From Diphasiastrum complanatum (taxonomy: Eukaryota; Streptophyta; Lycopodiopsida; Lycopodiales; Lycopodiaceae), in assembly GCA_029204225.1 (NCBI GenBank), contig CM055101.1, positions 57,368,806-57,432,805 on the forward strand: a DNA stretch of 64,000 bases, read 5' to 3'. The translations under genes were made by a program, and so were the position numbers. Position 1 is the stretch's first letter, and the number at the start of each line of letters is the position of its first letter. Below are positions 44,063 to 56,539 of the stretch, piece by piece. The notes under the pieces were generated by a model that ran no database searches, was not told where the DNA came from, and worked only from the letters and a program-made list of their open reading frames with translations.

Positions 44063-46600
44063 TTTTGTAGTGCAACCAGGTCCCAATTTGTGCAGCCAAG
44101 CGTATATTTGTTGTTGCCAAGTGCTCATTTACTGCTAATTTGTTGCAGTCAGGAGCGTAGCATTGGTGGCAGGCCAACCCGAGGAGCCCGAAAACCCTCT
44201 CTGAGGAGGTGCGTGGCCATATCAACCCAGCGGCCGGTTTTGTCAAGAAGGCTGAAAATCGACTGGCAAGCAATGTTGAAAATGGAACAACCCGGCCCGT
44301 TTTTGGCATCAAGAACGGCCAGGTTTTGCACATGCAAAGAAGCCCTAATGCAAAAAAAAACTCTGAAAAGGTACAAAAATGCCCATAATTACTTATGCTA
44401 GTATTGAATATGGATCATATATCAACTTGGACTCTTCACAAAAAAACAAGCTAGCAAGCTTTGACCTATAAGTCAAGTGGTCTCTCTTGCCATAGCATCC
44501 AACTCACCATCAAGGCATTCTGATCATGGATTACTAAGTTCCATAGCACAGCACATATCCTGCTTGCTGCTTCTTGTTACCAATTTTCCACTTTGGCTTA
44601 TCTAGTTGACCTTACCATTGACATCCTTCACCTTGTGACCACCATCATTGCATTGTCACCAATGCCAATAACAAGCTAGTGTAAATGTCTCTCCAATTGT
44701 GACATTTCTTTGCAAAAACATGTGAAGCAACCACAACCACCGAATCTGACAATGTCATTGTCGATTCTCACCTTGAGATGCCGCTCCAATTGTCCCTGAC
44801 CTTGGTATGTTCTAAGTTTCGAAAAGTTGAATTAGAAACAACATGCCATTTTGCCATATTCACTAGCATAACTTGGCATAATTCCCGGATCTCATTTGTG
44901 ATTGGTTTCCCTCTCTCAATTCTTGCCAATCAAGAGTTCCACGATGCCTCATTGCAACTTTATCGCATTTACTAGCTTTCTCCAATGCAATTTTGCCCTT
45001 TCTGCTCTTCCTCACAATATACTATGCTTATGCTCTTCAAAACCGCATTAGAGAAAATATGGGCCCAAAGAGGGCCCTATAAGAAATGCCATGTAGGAGA
45101 GAGAAAAATAACTATAAAGTAGTTATAATATCATTTTCTAACTCCTTTACGCATCTGCCTGCACTACTTTCCATGTAAATGAATGCACCTTAGTTTAGTC
45201 ACATCAAACTTCACTGGTATTTAACCACAGTTAAAATATAATTTTTCAAAATGCTGAAATATTCCCTCCCAATAGTTGGGAACACTCAAAAATTTGATAT
45301 ACAACATGGCGGGACTAGCACAAAAAACAGCTATATACTACAACTTTTCCAATGGTCTTATAGAAGAATCCAAATTCGTCATAATGCAAAATTGACGGAT
45401 TATAAAAAATTTCAAAAAACATGCAAATAAAAAACATGCAAATTTATACAAGTCAGCTATTTCTTCCTTTTGAAGAAATCATGTCCTTCAGACCCAAATT
45501 CACCAGTCAGGTCCAATTTGAATTTCAGGGTGAAGATTCCTTATGAAATAAGAGCCTCATTTGCCCTTCAAATCTCTTCAAAGCCTCTTCAAAGTTCATC
45601 TAATGGCTCTTTAGGATCTTGTGGCCCACATTGCTCACAATCTTCACCGTGGATTCACCTCTTCATTGATCGGATGGCTGTCAGAGATCTACAATGCTGA
45701 TCTAGAGCCCTGGGTCCGCGGCTCCCTTCAATACACTATGGGCCTCATTCATGTGGGAAACGCGACACCTCTCAGGTCTCCTCTCTCCTTCTCTGTTCTC
45801 TTTGAAGCTTTTAAAGCTCCCTTAGCTATGGTTGTCTGCTTGCTGGAATCCAATCCAGACGCTTCCCTCCTCCACGGCCAGCCGTGGCCTCTTGGCTGCT
45901 AGATCACCCTCCTATTGCACCCAGTTGTGGATGTTTACAACTCCCAAATTGATATTCAATAGCCCGAGATCCGTGGGTTCTTCCCCTAGCTGCATCTTTC
46001 CATCACAGCTTCACAGATTGAATACTCTTTGATGGGAGCATGACTGACCACGGCCACCTAGCCTCCTATTAGCAGTATTAGGACGCCTAGCTGTAAGTAT
46101 TTATAGACTTGAAAATGATCTTCTACAGTGGAAGACCATCATTTTTCACCTGTAAACCCTAGCTACCTTTTTGGCTACCTCAGAGAACTGAAAATCATTC
46201 TTTCATGGCTTCATGGCTGACTTGGCTTCTTGTAGTCATCATCTTTGTACCAGGTGCCCTACTGTAGCTTCTTACAGATCCAAAAACACCTTCCTATAGA
46301 GAAAGATCCAAGCTTCTTGCTCTGTAAACTCCGGTCTGCAAAGACTAGACTTTGTTGCATATATTTGGAAATCCCTTCCATTCAATTATTGAGAATTGAA
46401 TCTCCACAGCTACCCCGGCTGTCCAGCAACTTGTCCCAATTCTTGTTTACAACAAACGGCTCCACAATTCACTAAGAATTGCCTCCGTTATAAGCACTTT
46501 TTTGTCAACTACTTCATAGCCTGCTTGCTATGAAATTTTCTTTTACTTTGATTCTACTAATTGGCTTTGTAGGTAGGTCTTCAAAAAATGGAAATTAATT
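44063..46600. other. No recognised gene; two coding-like patches
   Basis: A GC-rich patch (44,140-44,345) has an open plus-strand frame (INPAAGFVKKAENRLASNVE, TTRPVFGIKNGQVLHMQ) that I do not recognise. It runs into about 55 bp homologous to the sHSP upstream region. A second patch (45,600-46,030) reads HRGFTSSLIGWLSEIYNADL and EPWVRGSLQYTMGLIHVGN before stops, also unrecognised. The rest is AT-rich non-coding sequence. Confidence 0.4.
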
Positions 46601-46779
46601 TGTTGGAGTTGTAATTGTGATTTATTTTTCATAACAACTCTTTTTGCCTAATGCTTAATTCATTCAAAGGGCACAATAAAAAATCAAAAAGTTGATATTC
46701 CAATAGACTCATAATTTTATAAGCTCTATTTTTGTGTAGAAACTTAGTTTGAAAATTGCAGTTAACAATCATAGACATA

Positions 46780-47290
46780 AATTATTATCTAGCTTCAAGA
46801 GCCAAGTTGGAGACTTAGAAAGTCACGGTACCATAGTGATACAAGATTATGAAGAATTTCTTGATTTTCATGTTTTGAATTCAGCACATATGGATATGAT
46901 TTTAGGCTATGAATAGTTATTTGGGAAATCTCCTTATATTGATTTTAAAAAACATGTGCTCTCACAAAGAGGGGAATAGAGTATTTACACTTTTTGGTAA
47001 CATAATTACATCCATTTGGAATGGTTTTTATGGCATATGTAAAGGAAAATTCTGATATTTCACAATATGATGTTTATTCTTTATTTGTCATGTCCATTTT
47101 GGATATTTTCTTATATGTATCTAAATAATTGTAAAAAATTTAAGTTCCTACTTCAATGAATCTAGATATGGAACAAACAGAAATCAATGCAATCATAAAT
47201 GAATTTCAAGATTTATTTCGAACAGAAGTACCTCGTGGTTTATCATCTTCTAGGTCAATAGACCACATGATAAAGTTAATTTCAGGTGAG
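46780..47290 (+). pseudogene. Gypsy family C protease-RT junction fragment
   Basis: The plus strand reads SSFKSQVGDLESHGT, FLDFHVLNSAHMDMILGYE, a stop, LFGKSPYIDFKKHVLSQRG (end of a gypsy protease domain), then after frameshifts AIINEFQDLFRTEVPRGLSS and SIDHMIKLISG, the conserved stretch just before RT. RT itself is missing. It is a different family from A and from the chromovirus. Confidence 0.75.
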
Positions 47291-47580
47291 TAAACTATCT
47301 TTAGACAATTATATTAGTTTTCTTAGATAGAGGAGATATAGATTACTAATTAGATAAAAAATCATCTTAAAATGGGACACATACAACCTGATAAGTTGTT
47401 ATGCTTGTTGTCAACAAACACATTTGTAATGTATTATTTACTATGAACAATAATAAACATGAATTTATTACACTTCATTAAAAACAATAAAAAATACATA
47501 TTATTTTAGAACAATTTTGTAAAAGTGCTTTGCATAGGAGAAGGCGCCCCTTGAGAGATGTTGACCGCATCTAGTCAACA
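47291..47580. other. AT-rich, no gene
   Basis: Nothing is recognised in this short stretch between a gypsy fragment and copy C. Confidence 0.4.
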
Positions 47581-47642
47581 TGTTTATGGAAAATACAATC
47601 ATTTTACATGTAAACAACCTGTTTATGAAGTATTTATTGATA

Positions 47643-47873
47643 TCAATATAGATTCTTACAATCAGGTTGTGTCCATAGTTTAATATTGGAATACAATTTT
47701 CTATATAGATAAAAAGAGATGATGATTGGAATGTATTTGTTGATAGTGAATCTCCATAAGTTGTTGAGATGATGATTTGAATGTATTTGTTGATAGTGTT
47801 CTTCCATAAGTTGGATTGTTTCGCCAATATCTCTACATTTGATCTTGAGCTCATGTCTTTCACGTACCTGCAT
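47643..47873 (-). pseudogene. Last exon of the unknown two-exon gene, copy C
   Basis: The minus strand reads MKDMSSRSNVEILAKQSNLW just after an acceptor-like TTATGCAG, matching the exon at 11,923-12,049 in the same frame with few substitutions. A small internal repeat (AATGTATTTGTTGATAGTG, twice near 47,720 and 47,775) has extended it. Confidence 0.55.
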
Positions 47874-47951
47874 AAAACTAATACAAACTGACTTACAATA
47901 AGTACAGAGATTGTATTAGAAAGTTTTGATTGAAACTATTCATAAAGAATC

Positions 47952-48624
47952 ATCGAGCTCCTCTTGGGTAATCATCACTTTTGGTGAAGAAACCTTATGA
48001 GGAGCTGGATGAATAACACGAGGAGGAGGGGGTGATTCTCAATCTGAATCAGATTCTCCAGCATCTGATTCAAAGCTCAGAACGATGTGACATCTCTTGG
48101 TAGGGATAACTCAAGGAGGAAGAGAAGCAGCTGGCCTTTGAAATCCAACTGTCTGGGAACATGCTGCTTCCTTTTCCTCCTAGAGGTAGTGGGCAAGTTT
48201 CTTCTATCCAGAGGTAGGTCTCTGGAGGTGCTGGCGTTATCCACATACAAACCAGAATAACGGTCCCAAAGTCTTCTGAGAATGACAGAAATCTTTTGGC
48301 ATGATGGTGACATGCTTACCATGCACTACCAAAATACAAGTATCCTCAAAAAAACTAGGCAAAAAAGTCTTCTATAGCACCCTGTAAGGCCTGCATGGCT
48401 GTCACGGCAAAACGAACATCTAGCCCAAGTGACAGAGTGACATTCTTGACAGATCAGCCGAAAGGAGCCTTAGGGATCAACAGTTCAATTGATCTCTAGA
48501 GTTTTCTAATCTTCCTTAGCCAGACCTGTTTTTTGCCACATCTACGGCTAGTACCAGGGGGAACACGGACATGGGATGGCTGTACAGTGGTTATGGCATG
48601 GGCAGTAGATTTGGTCCTAGCCAT
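47952..48624 (-). pseudogene. Histone H3-like pseudogene with extension, copy C
   Basis: The start reads MARTKSTAHAITTVQPSHVR, then CGKKQVWLRKIRKL, a stop, RSIELLIPKAPF, SVKNVTLSLG, DVRFAVTAMQALQGAIEDFF, FFEDTCILVVHGKHVTIMP. The alpha-N segment is complete here: VWLRKIRKL-x-RSIELLIPKAPF matches H3 [22 protein letters not shown] position by position. Three stops and one extra T in the fold make it a pseudogene. The extension continues with ILRRLWDRYSGLYVDN, SRRKRKQ and, after a frame change, PSPPRVI-like proline sequence to MITQEELD, where it is cut at 47,952. Confidence 0.78.
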
Positions 48625-49097
48625 CATTCTTAGAATTAAAAAAAGTAGATTAGAAAAAAAAATATTGAATCCAAGCATAGGGAATGAAAACAAAAAAATT
48701 TGCGATCAGAAGGTGCTTGAGATCGATACCAGAACTGAATATCGGTTTTGAGCACAAGATTGATAGAGAATATGTGCTAGAAAGAGAATTGCGCTCGAAA
48801 GTGATATTGAAATCACAGCAGTATTGGTCTCGAGTGCACAGTGAGAAGGTAGAGTATTTTGCGAAGAAAGGGCGCACTTGAAAGCAATATTGGGAGCGAA
48901 AACCAAAATTTTTGCAATGAAAATTCCAAGGGTGCATATATAGGAAATTTTTGCCACATGTGAAAAAAAATGGACGATGACACATGTCGACATCTAACTG
49001 GTCCACGTGGATTGTCCGTACTGATAATGATGACTCAAATATGAGGCCACGTGGGTCGGGACTCGTGCGCGAGTCAAATTTTGACACGTTTCATTTT
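48625..49097. promoter_or_regulatory. Promoter half of copy C
   Basis: The H3-side leader and TATA region (TGCATATATAGG near 48,930-48,945, CACATGTG beside it, CCACGTGG near 49,003) are conserved with copies A and B. The plus-strand half is lost at about 49,097, where gypsy C sequence starts. Confidence 0.5.
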
Positions 49098-49369
49098 GCA
49101 CGAAAAACATGTGCTTCACAAAGAGGGGGATAGAGTATTTACACTTTTTGGTAACAAATACATACATCCATTTGGAATGGTTTCTATACCATATGTAAAG
49201 GAAAATTTTGATATTTCACAATATGATGTTAATTTTTTGTTTGCCATGTCCATTTTGGATATTTTCTTATATGTATCTAAATAATTGTAGAAAATTTAAG
49301 TTCTTAATTCAGTGAATCTAGATACATAACACATAGAAATAAATACAATCATAAATGAATTTCAAGATG
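49098..49369 (+). pseudogene. Gypsy family C fragment, second copy
   Basis: This is a direct repeat of 46,949-47,212 at roughly nine bases in ten. It reads GDRVFTLFGNKYIHPFGMVS and is cut at TTTCAAGATG by a CACTA terminus. The corresponding undisturbed sequence at 47,212 runs on to the RT leader. Confidence 0.65.
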
Positions 49370-49720
49370 CACTACAACATTCTGGAGGATTTCCAACCCT
49401 ATTACCGAGGCTTTTATGAAGATTTTTTTTTTTTTTTAAAAAAAGACCGCAACCACTCGGTATACACCCTGAAGTATACCTCGAAACAAGATCCTCGATA
49501 ATTCCCTCGTAATCGAGGCTTCTTCACCTCGTTTTTTGTTGTTTATAGAACGGGTATACCGAGGGGTATAGCAAGTGTCCTCAGTATATCCCTCCCAAAA
49601 AAGCGATTGGTGACATGTCATTTCCGAGGGATATACCGAGGGCCATCCCTTGGTATATCTCTATCAAAAGTTCATCCTAAACTGAGGGTTATTCCGAGGG
49701 TAAAAAATCAAAAAAAAAAA
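49370..49720. mobile_element. CACTA terminus with subterminal repeats
   Basis: CACTACAACATT is a typical CACTA end. It is followed by at least eight copies of a TATACCGAGG-like motif in both orientations (CCTCGGTATA, TATACCGAGGG) to about 49,705, as in CACTA subterminal regions. The end interrupts gypsy C sequence. The matching right end (TGTAGTG) was not found. Confidence 0.65.
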
Positions 49721-50039
49721 AAGTTACGGCAGAATGGAGCCAATTTACTGGCTCCATTCTGCCCTAAAAATGGACTTTATTCGACCCCAGGAGTCTTTTG
49801 TTCATTATTGTCAATAAAAAAATTTGCAAAATTTATTTGAGTTACATTTCAGGCACTGAAAAATTGATGAAAGAAACTTAAATTCATACATAAATGTTCC
49901 AGGTACAAAGATATGTTACGACCACTTTACGACAGATTTCTGCATGAACCGACAAATCGGAGATTGTAATTTAATTTAAACAAATTCACATATAAAATTT
50001 GAATTATGACCAAAACAAGTTCAACTTATGGGTGAGGAG

Positions 50040-51325
50040 ACTTACGAAATGGGCATGAAAAGAACCTTGGCCACCATTGCCCAGGTGTGAGGGCCCTACC
50101 ATCTCCATTCGCTTCTTAGTTGCCTCTCTTTGTTGCTTGAAACTATCTGGATTTTCTCAAAATTCTTTCTTTGCAAACTTCCAATCATCCTTGTGCATGT
50201 TGTATGGCCTAGATTTGCCAACTCTCACTACATCTCGGATCTTTGATTTGTGGTGGCTCATCACGCTTCCCATGCATTGTCCCATCCATATTCGTTCAAA
50301 TTCCAAATCAGGGGAGGGGACTGGAAATTCTCTATACAACTGGTCAATGACATGATTCTTTTCCTCATCACTTTGTTTGCACCAGTCCTTGAAAATGTCC
50401 CTGTTGAAGACCACATGTGTGAGTTGCCTCATGCGAGTGATGACGCGACCACCGCGGTCATCCTCCACTATGTGCTTTTTTGCATATGTCATAGGATGGC
50501 AAGACGTCAGCTGACAGAGAGGTGGCAAAGGGAGTTTCAAGAGGAGTGATGGAGTTGACTACAACAGGAATTATTCGGGGAGGAGTTTGAAGACGATCAC
50601 TAGAAGAGTGGGGAGGGCTATGAAGAGGAGAAGTTTTGGGAGGAGTTTGGGCAGGAGTGTAACCAACAGGGGTTTGAATGGGAGAAAAAATGGGTGGAGT
50701 GGTCTGGCAAGAGGGATCACGGTGCCATGGAGACCCCATAGGAGGCATTGGTACCGAACAAGAAGAAATGTGAGGATAGAGTGTGGATGTACCGGGATAA
50801 TCAAGTGTGACAGATGTAGGAGTCAAAGTATCACGCGCCATCCGCATTGCTTCTTGAGTTAGGTTTCTCGAAGTAACGAAGACCTATGATGAGGCCTGCT
50901 AGATGGATGTGCTGGACTAGAGGCCGCATGAAGCACGACATCATTGGCGTCACTGCCACAACAGGAGCCACCACTAAGGCGACTCCTCCTACGATCGCTC
51001 TTTTCCCTGCCAAAATGTCGGGAAGAGGCACTTGCATTAGAGTGCACGGGGGAGGGACTCCCATCGGATAGATCCTCGTGGAAGGGGGGAACACCTCGGT
51101 CGGAGGGTTGTGGGGACTGGATCTCCTTAGAACGAGATGATGTGGACAACCTACCTCAACTCCGTGCATTCCAACAAGCCCGTAGTCTCTCCATAATCCA
51201 GCCTGCATGCGAGGGAGACATCCCATCCATATAACTGAGGACCTCGTCGTCACTCATGGATGAAAAAGGGGACGACCCACGACTGCGGCTAGATCCGTGA
51301 CTTGGAGATGTGTCATGAGACATTG
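50040..51325 (-). pseudogene. CACTA ORF1 (second transposon protein), copy 2
   Basis: The minus strand starts near 51,325 with MSHDTSPSHGSSRSRGSSPF and MSDDEVLSYMDGMSPSHAGW, then a Ser/Pro-rich middle. It ends with a conserved domain: VVFNRDIFKDWCKQSDEEKN, FERIWMGQCMGSVMSHHKSK, RDVVRVGKSRPYNMHKDDW and KFAKKEF. The layout (low-complexity N-terminus, then a K/R-rich 'NrSK...W..A...' block) is that of the plant Transposase_24-type ORF of CACTA elements. At least four frame changes or stops interrupt it. It belongs with the TIR at 49,370. Confidence 0.7.
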
Positions 51326-51355
51326 GGGACACGTTTTGGAATAATCTCTGCAAGC

Positions 51356-51925
51356 AATAAGATATATTTTCAGAACATTCAACAATGTAGAGTTAATTAG
51401 TGCAAGAAATAAATTCAAATGAATGAGTTAAGGGTCTAGGGTAGAACAAAAAAAGTGATTCTATGCATTCAACCATAATTGAATATATTATAGTACACCA
51501 CAACAATCACACGTTAACCACAATAATTACACTTTATAATCAATAAATTAAACATTTCTACATGGTTTTAGGGCCAAATACATTTCAATTACATGATTAG
51601 TCAAGGTTCAAGATTAAATAGAAAAAACTAGCTGCATCGAAAGATGGCTGGCAAATGTATAATTAAAAACGATAGATGTAAAAAACATGTACACAAGCAT
51701 CTGTAAACATGGAAAGGCTAGCTATAGAGCCAAAACACTAGCTAGACCTATCATAATCCTCCTCATCATCTTCGTCATGTGGACCTTGTTGTTTCTGCAC
51801 ACGCAAGACACATATATTAGTCTTTCGAAAAATTGTATGGGAGTCAGAGAGCATAACAAGTTTAAAAAACATAAAATGGATTTTATGTCGTACATGAGGA
51901 GCTGCATCCCAGTTTATACGCACGC
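51356..51925. other. Intergenic or intronic CACTA sequence
   Basis: No clear gene. A short acidic minus-strand stretch (GPHDEDDEEDYDRSS, 51,738-51,790) may be the tail of the ORF1 to its right. Confidence 0.35.
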
Positions 51926-53240
51926 CCTACCTCTCCAATAACTCGAGTACTGTCTGCGTACCGTGGGAATACGCAAACATATACTCGTCATGTGTGGGAG
52001 AACGCCCCACGGCGGACTGCTGCACAAACACTCCAAATTTCGATCATATAAAGAGAGCATTTTATTCCAACATGTCCTCTGAAAAACTCCCAAGAGCAAA
52101 AAAAGAAAAGAAATAATCAATAGTCAAATATCACAAATGGGTATAGGATAGACTTACAAAGTGGGCTCAAAAATATCCCTCGTCGCCACTGCCCAAGTGG
52201 GAAGGCCCTTTGGCTACCTCTCGCTACTGTCTAAAGCGTTCTGGATCATCTCGATACTCTTTCTTCGCATGCTTCCAGTCCTCCTTCTCTACGTAGGAAG
52301 GCCTGCCTCTCTCAGCTTTCAGTACATCTCGGATCTCCAATTTGCGGTGGCTCATCACTGCTCCCATGTGGCTCCTCATCTATTTATGTGCAAATTCCAT
52401 TCCTCCCTTATGTGCATGATGACCCTCTTACCACGGTTATTCTCAATGATGTGACCATCCATGTCTATCTCATACGACGGCGGGATGGCAACTGGTGGCG
52501 ATGTGGCCCTGGGAGTATCTATGGGGGTGCTCTTAGGTATGGGAGCCGTGGCCATGGGAGTGTCTACGAGGGTGGCCTCAGATATGAAAGTTGCCCTACC
52601 GATGGGAGAATACTGATGTCGTGGGGTACCAAGGGGAGAATAGCCAATGGGGGACGTCTGGATTGGAGAATATCAGTGGCAATGGGTCCAGAGGGAGGGA
52701 AAATGTGAGGGTAGGTGTGCCGGGAATCTCAAGTGTGACAGATGTAGGAGTCGTAGTATCGTGTGACATGCGTGCTGCCTCCTGAGTCAGTGTATCTCGA
52801 AGTAGGAACTCCCCACAATGAGATGCGCTACGCGGACGTGCACGACTCATGACCACGTCAGGGTCATCGCCACATCCTCCACAACACGATACACCCAGGC
52901 GGCTCCTCCTCCTCTCCCAAGAATGTCGGGAGGAAGCACTAGCAATAGTGACAAGGGTGGGGGTGCGACCCTCGTCGGAGTGACCCTCACGGGAAGGGAA
53001 AACATGTGACTGGTCTACACGAGGAGTGGACTGAATCTCCTCGGTCGATGATGTGTACTCAACCAATCGAGAGGAGCTACGATCCTCACGTCGAGCCCTC
53101 AAGCGTTGTAAGACCTTATCTAGTTGTGAGGAAGGCAACTGATCAAGGTAGCTAATGATCTCACTCTCACTCATAGAGGAAATACGGTATGACGCGCGAC
53201 TATGGCTTGACCTCTGACTAGGAGATCCAATATCTGACAT
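51926..53240 (-). pseudogene. CACTA ORF1, copy 3
   Basis: Starting at ATG 53,240: SDIGSPSQRSSHSRASYRI, MSESEIISYLDQLPSSQLDK, RLRARREDRSSSRLVEY, then an S/R/P-rich region to about 52,600. Another frame (52,470-52,150) carries the conserved block RSHMGAVMSHRKLEIRDVLK, VEKEDWKHAKKEY. Further on (52,050-51,930) comes QQSAVGRSPTHDEYMFAYSH, QTVLELLER. The N-terminus is near-identical to 31,426-31,877. It is broken by frameshifts but shows most of the protein in order. A CT microsatellite lies 82 bp upstream. Confidence 0.72.
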
Positions 53241-53319
53241 AATGTGTGCAATGGAATAAGAGGGATAAATATTGTAGACAACCAATTGGAGTCTTAAAAA
53301 TTAGTAAGAAAAAAACATC

Positions 53320-53447
<128 letters not shown>

Positions 53448-54748
53448 CCATGGGCTTAAAAAAATAGAGTATTGTGAAACGAATGCCAAAACTTTATGTA
53501 TACTGCCTCATAGCTACAACGTCAATACCAGCACATATATATTGTCATATTCACGACCATTTCCAATTCAGACAACAATGATGATCCAAATTAAACCACA
53601 TTGAGGAGTAGACATCAATAGGAGGCTCACTGGCCCCGCAAGTGAATCGTACGTAACGAGGGGGTGTCTATCCTACATATGAAGAGATTAAAGAGGAACA
53701 TGATGTGTAGGACCATGATAGTCCTTGAGTCTGACAGTTCGTAGCATTGAAAAGAGAAAAGGATGTTGTTACTTCGAACTCAACACTTCAAAGTTGTTTC
53801 AAACCAAGCGCTTTCCAATGCACCAAACTCCGCTAAATTTGGACTTACCACTAAAAAGTTATGCCATTTTTAGTATGGAATCAAAATGTGGACTCAAAAA
53901 GTTACGTTACGTAGATTTCAAATTTGAGTGTTTTGATTGGTCCATGTGTAAGAAAAATTTGAGAAAACCTCTAAAAGGAATCTTTACAAAGGGTCTTTTT
54001 TGGATTTAGAACTCCTCTAATGGCAGTGAGAAAATAATTTATATGTTGGTATTGCCCTCGTAGCTTTGACTCAATAACTATAAAAGCTCGGACTATGATA
54101 AGTTTATGAGCAAAGGTATATAATCTAGCATCTATGAGCTGGTAACAATCTAGCATCTAATCTGTTTATGATCTAAAAAAAATTTATGAGTAGAGGTCAT
54201 AATCGACCTTGGAATAACAGATGGTATACTGAATATAACAGACACACATATTCCGAGGTCTGCTCCGACCTCCATTGATTCCCACCCCACTTATCAACAG
54301 ATTCATCAACAAAAAGTACAGATTTCTTTCTAGAATGTTGAGAACTATTTTCACTAATCCTAATGAGAATAAAATTGAATGTAGTCCTACGCTACATAAT
54401 GTGCATCTACAGCAAAAGATGGAAGATAAATATTTATGTAAAAGTTTATGAGCAGAGGTATATAATCTAGCACCTATGAGCTGGTAACAATCTAGCATAA
54501 AATCTGTTTATGATCTAAAAAAAATTTATGAGCAAAGGTCGGAATCGACCTCGAAATAACAGATGGTATACTAAATTAAATAGAAACACATATTCCGAGG
54601 TCTATTCCGACCTCCATTGATTCCCACCCCACTAATCAATAGATTCATCAACAAAAAGTACAGATATATTTCTAGGATGTCTAGATTTGTTTCCATCAAT
54701 CCTAATAAAAATAAAATTAAATGTAATCTTACATCAACAAAATGTGCA

Positions 54749-54863
<115 letters not shown>

Positions 54864-55943
54864 GTTGGCTTAAAAAAATAGAGTTTTGTAAAACGGATTC
54901 CAAAACTTTTATGTATATAGACTCATAACTACAACATTAATACCAACACATATATTGTCCGTTCACGACCATTTCAAGTTCAAGGAACAATGATGATCCA
55001 AATTGAACCACATTGAGGAATAGACATCAACAAGAGGCTCACCAACCCCACAGGTGACTCGTATGTAATGAGGGGTGTCTCTTATATAAAGACACAAAAG
55101 AGGAGTATGGTGTGTAGGCCCATGGCAGTCCTTGAATCTTGCAGTTTGTAGCATCGAAGAAAGAAAAGGATGCTGTTACTTCGAACACAACACTTTAAAG
55201 TAGTTACATGTGGACACTTGTTTGAATCCAAATGAACTTCATGCAACCTTTTAGAGTTATTGAGTTTGAAGTAGCATACACACTTTTCTCATTTCGATGT
55301 GGTGAACCATAAGATTCAAGAATGCCAATGGCCTGCACACCATATGCCTCTTTGGTGTCGTCATTTTTAGGCGAGACATGCGAGACACCCTATCGGCACA
55401 CACAATTCAATTGTGGAGCCAGTTAGCCCCCTTTGCATCCTCAATGTGTCTTAACCAATATTCTTAGGGTTTAGGGTATGTGAAATTATAGATGGAAAAT
55501 TAATTTATATGTTGGTATTACCCTCGTAGCTTTGACTCAATACCTATAATAGCTCGGAATTAAAATAACATGAATAGATTAAGATCCTATAAATCAAAGT
55601 AGCATGAGCTAGTAAGCATGAAACATAAATCAAGATGTTGCATGAACTAGTAATCATGAAACATAAACGAATGGCATTACACATGCACACGCACACTCTT
55701 AACTCTAAAACCTAAACACACACGAGGATAAAAAAAAAAAAGAGCATAGTAGAGTGCTAATCAAAACTCCCAAACCATATAGTTATACCCTAATCGAAAA
55801 TATCACCACATGCTCCCTCCCTACGATGTTTGGGCTTTCTCGTGGAACTTATTGTCCAACAAGAAACATTTGAACCACGCATTTAATGGAAGAAAACAAG
55901 GGCTATACACCTTCCTATAATTGGGAGTGTTGGTTACCTTTAT

Positions 55944-55967
55944 CTATATATATATATATATATATAT
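55944..55967. repeat. (TA)n microsatellite
   Basis: A short pure TA tract that occupies the place of the GA tract at 30,625 in the inverted counterpart. Confidence 0.9.
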
Positions 55968-56539
55968 CTCCAGATCTCTCGCTCTCTATTTCTAGTCATG
56001 AAAACATAACCAATACACAACACATAAACTATGATCTTGTAAATTAAAATAACATGGCTAGGTTAAGATCCTACAAATCAGAGTAGCACAAACCAGTAAG
56101 CTTGAAACATTAATTATGTATATCACGAATTGTTGAGAGTGGAGATCATTTGTTTTCTTAGGCCAACAATGGAGTTCCCCAGCAGGTTCATAAAAACACT
56201 AGCGGAGAAGTGTCATCATTTCAAGGACAAACGTAATCAAGAAGGCAGCATGAAGGCCTCAATGTGGTGAAAGAATCTAAAAAATGTGGTGTTGTTGAGT
56301 CAAAATATATCGATTGGGACGGGAATTTTGTAATTTCGATATGATAGCTGAGGTGGTAATAATCTAGTATTGTTTAGACACAAATTGCCAATGTTTACCA
56401 GATCTATTTTTGAATGTAAGAGCAGAGGTCGGAATGGACCTTGGAATAAAAGATGGTATAGTGCCTTGAATAGATCTAGATATTTCGAGGTCTATTCCGA
56501 CCTCCACTAATTCCCACCCATTATCAACAAATCCATCAA

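Larger units (their letters stand above)
47580..49097. repeat. H3-like divergent repeat, copy C (rearranged)
   Basis: The stretch 47,580-47,951 is an inverted match of 11,840-12,170 (last intron and exon of the two-exon gene). 47,952-49,097 is a direct match of about 8,042-9,165. In copy A these two parts are 3 kb apart and in opposite relation, so copy C has an inversion-type junction at 47,951/47,952. It is bounded on both sides by similar gypsy C sequence. Confidence 0.7.

Noticed and set aside
44040-44075. CACTACAAAA (inverted) as a CACTA terminus at 44,060
   Set aside because: The bases ATGTGG beside it belong to gypsy A gag, there are no subterminal repeats on either side, and no partner end was found.
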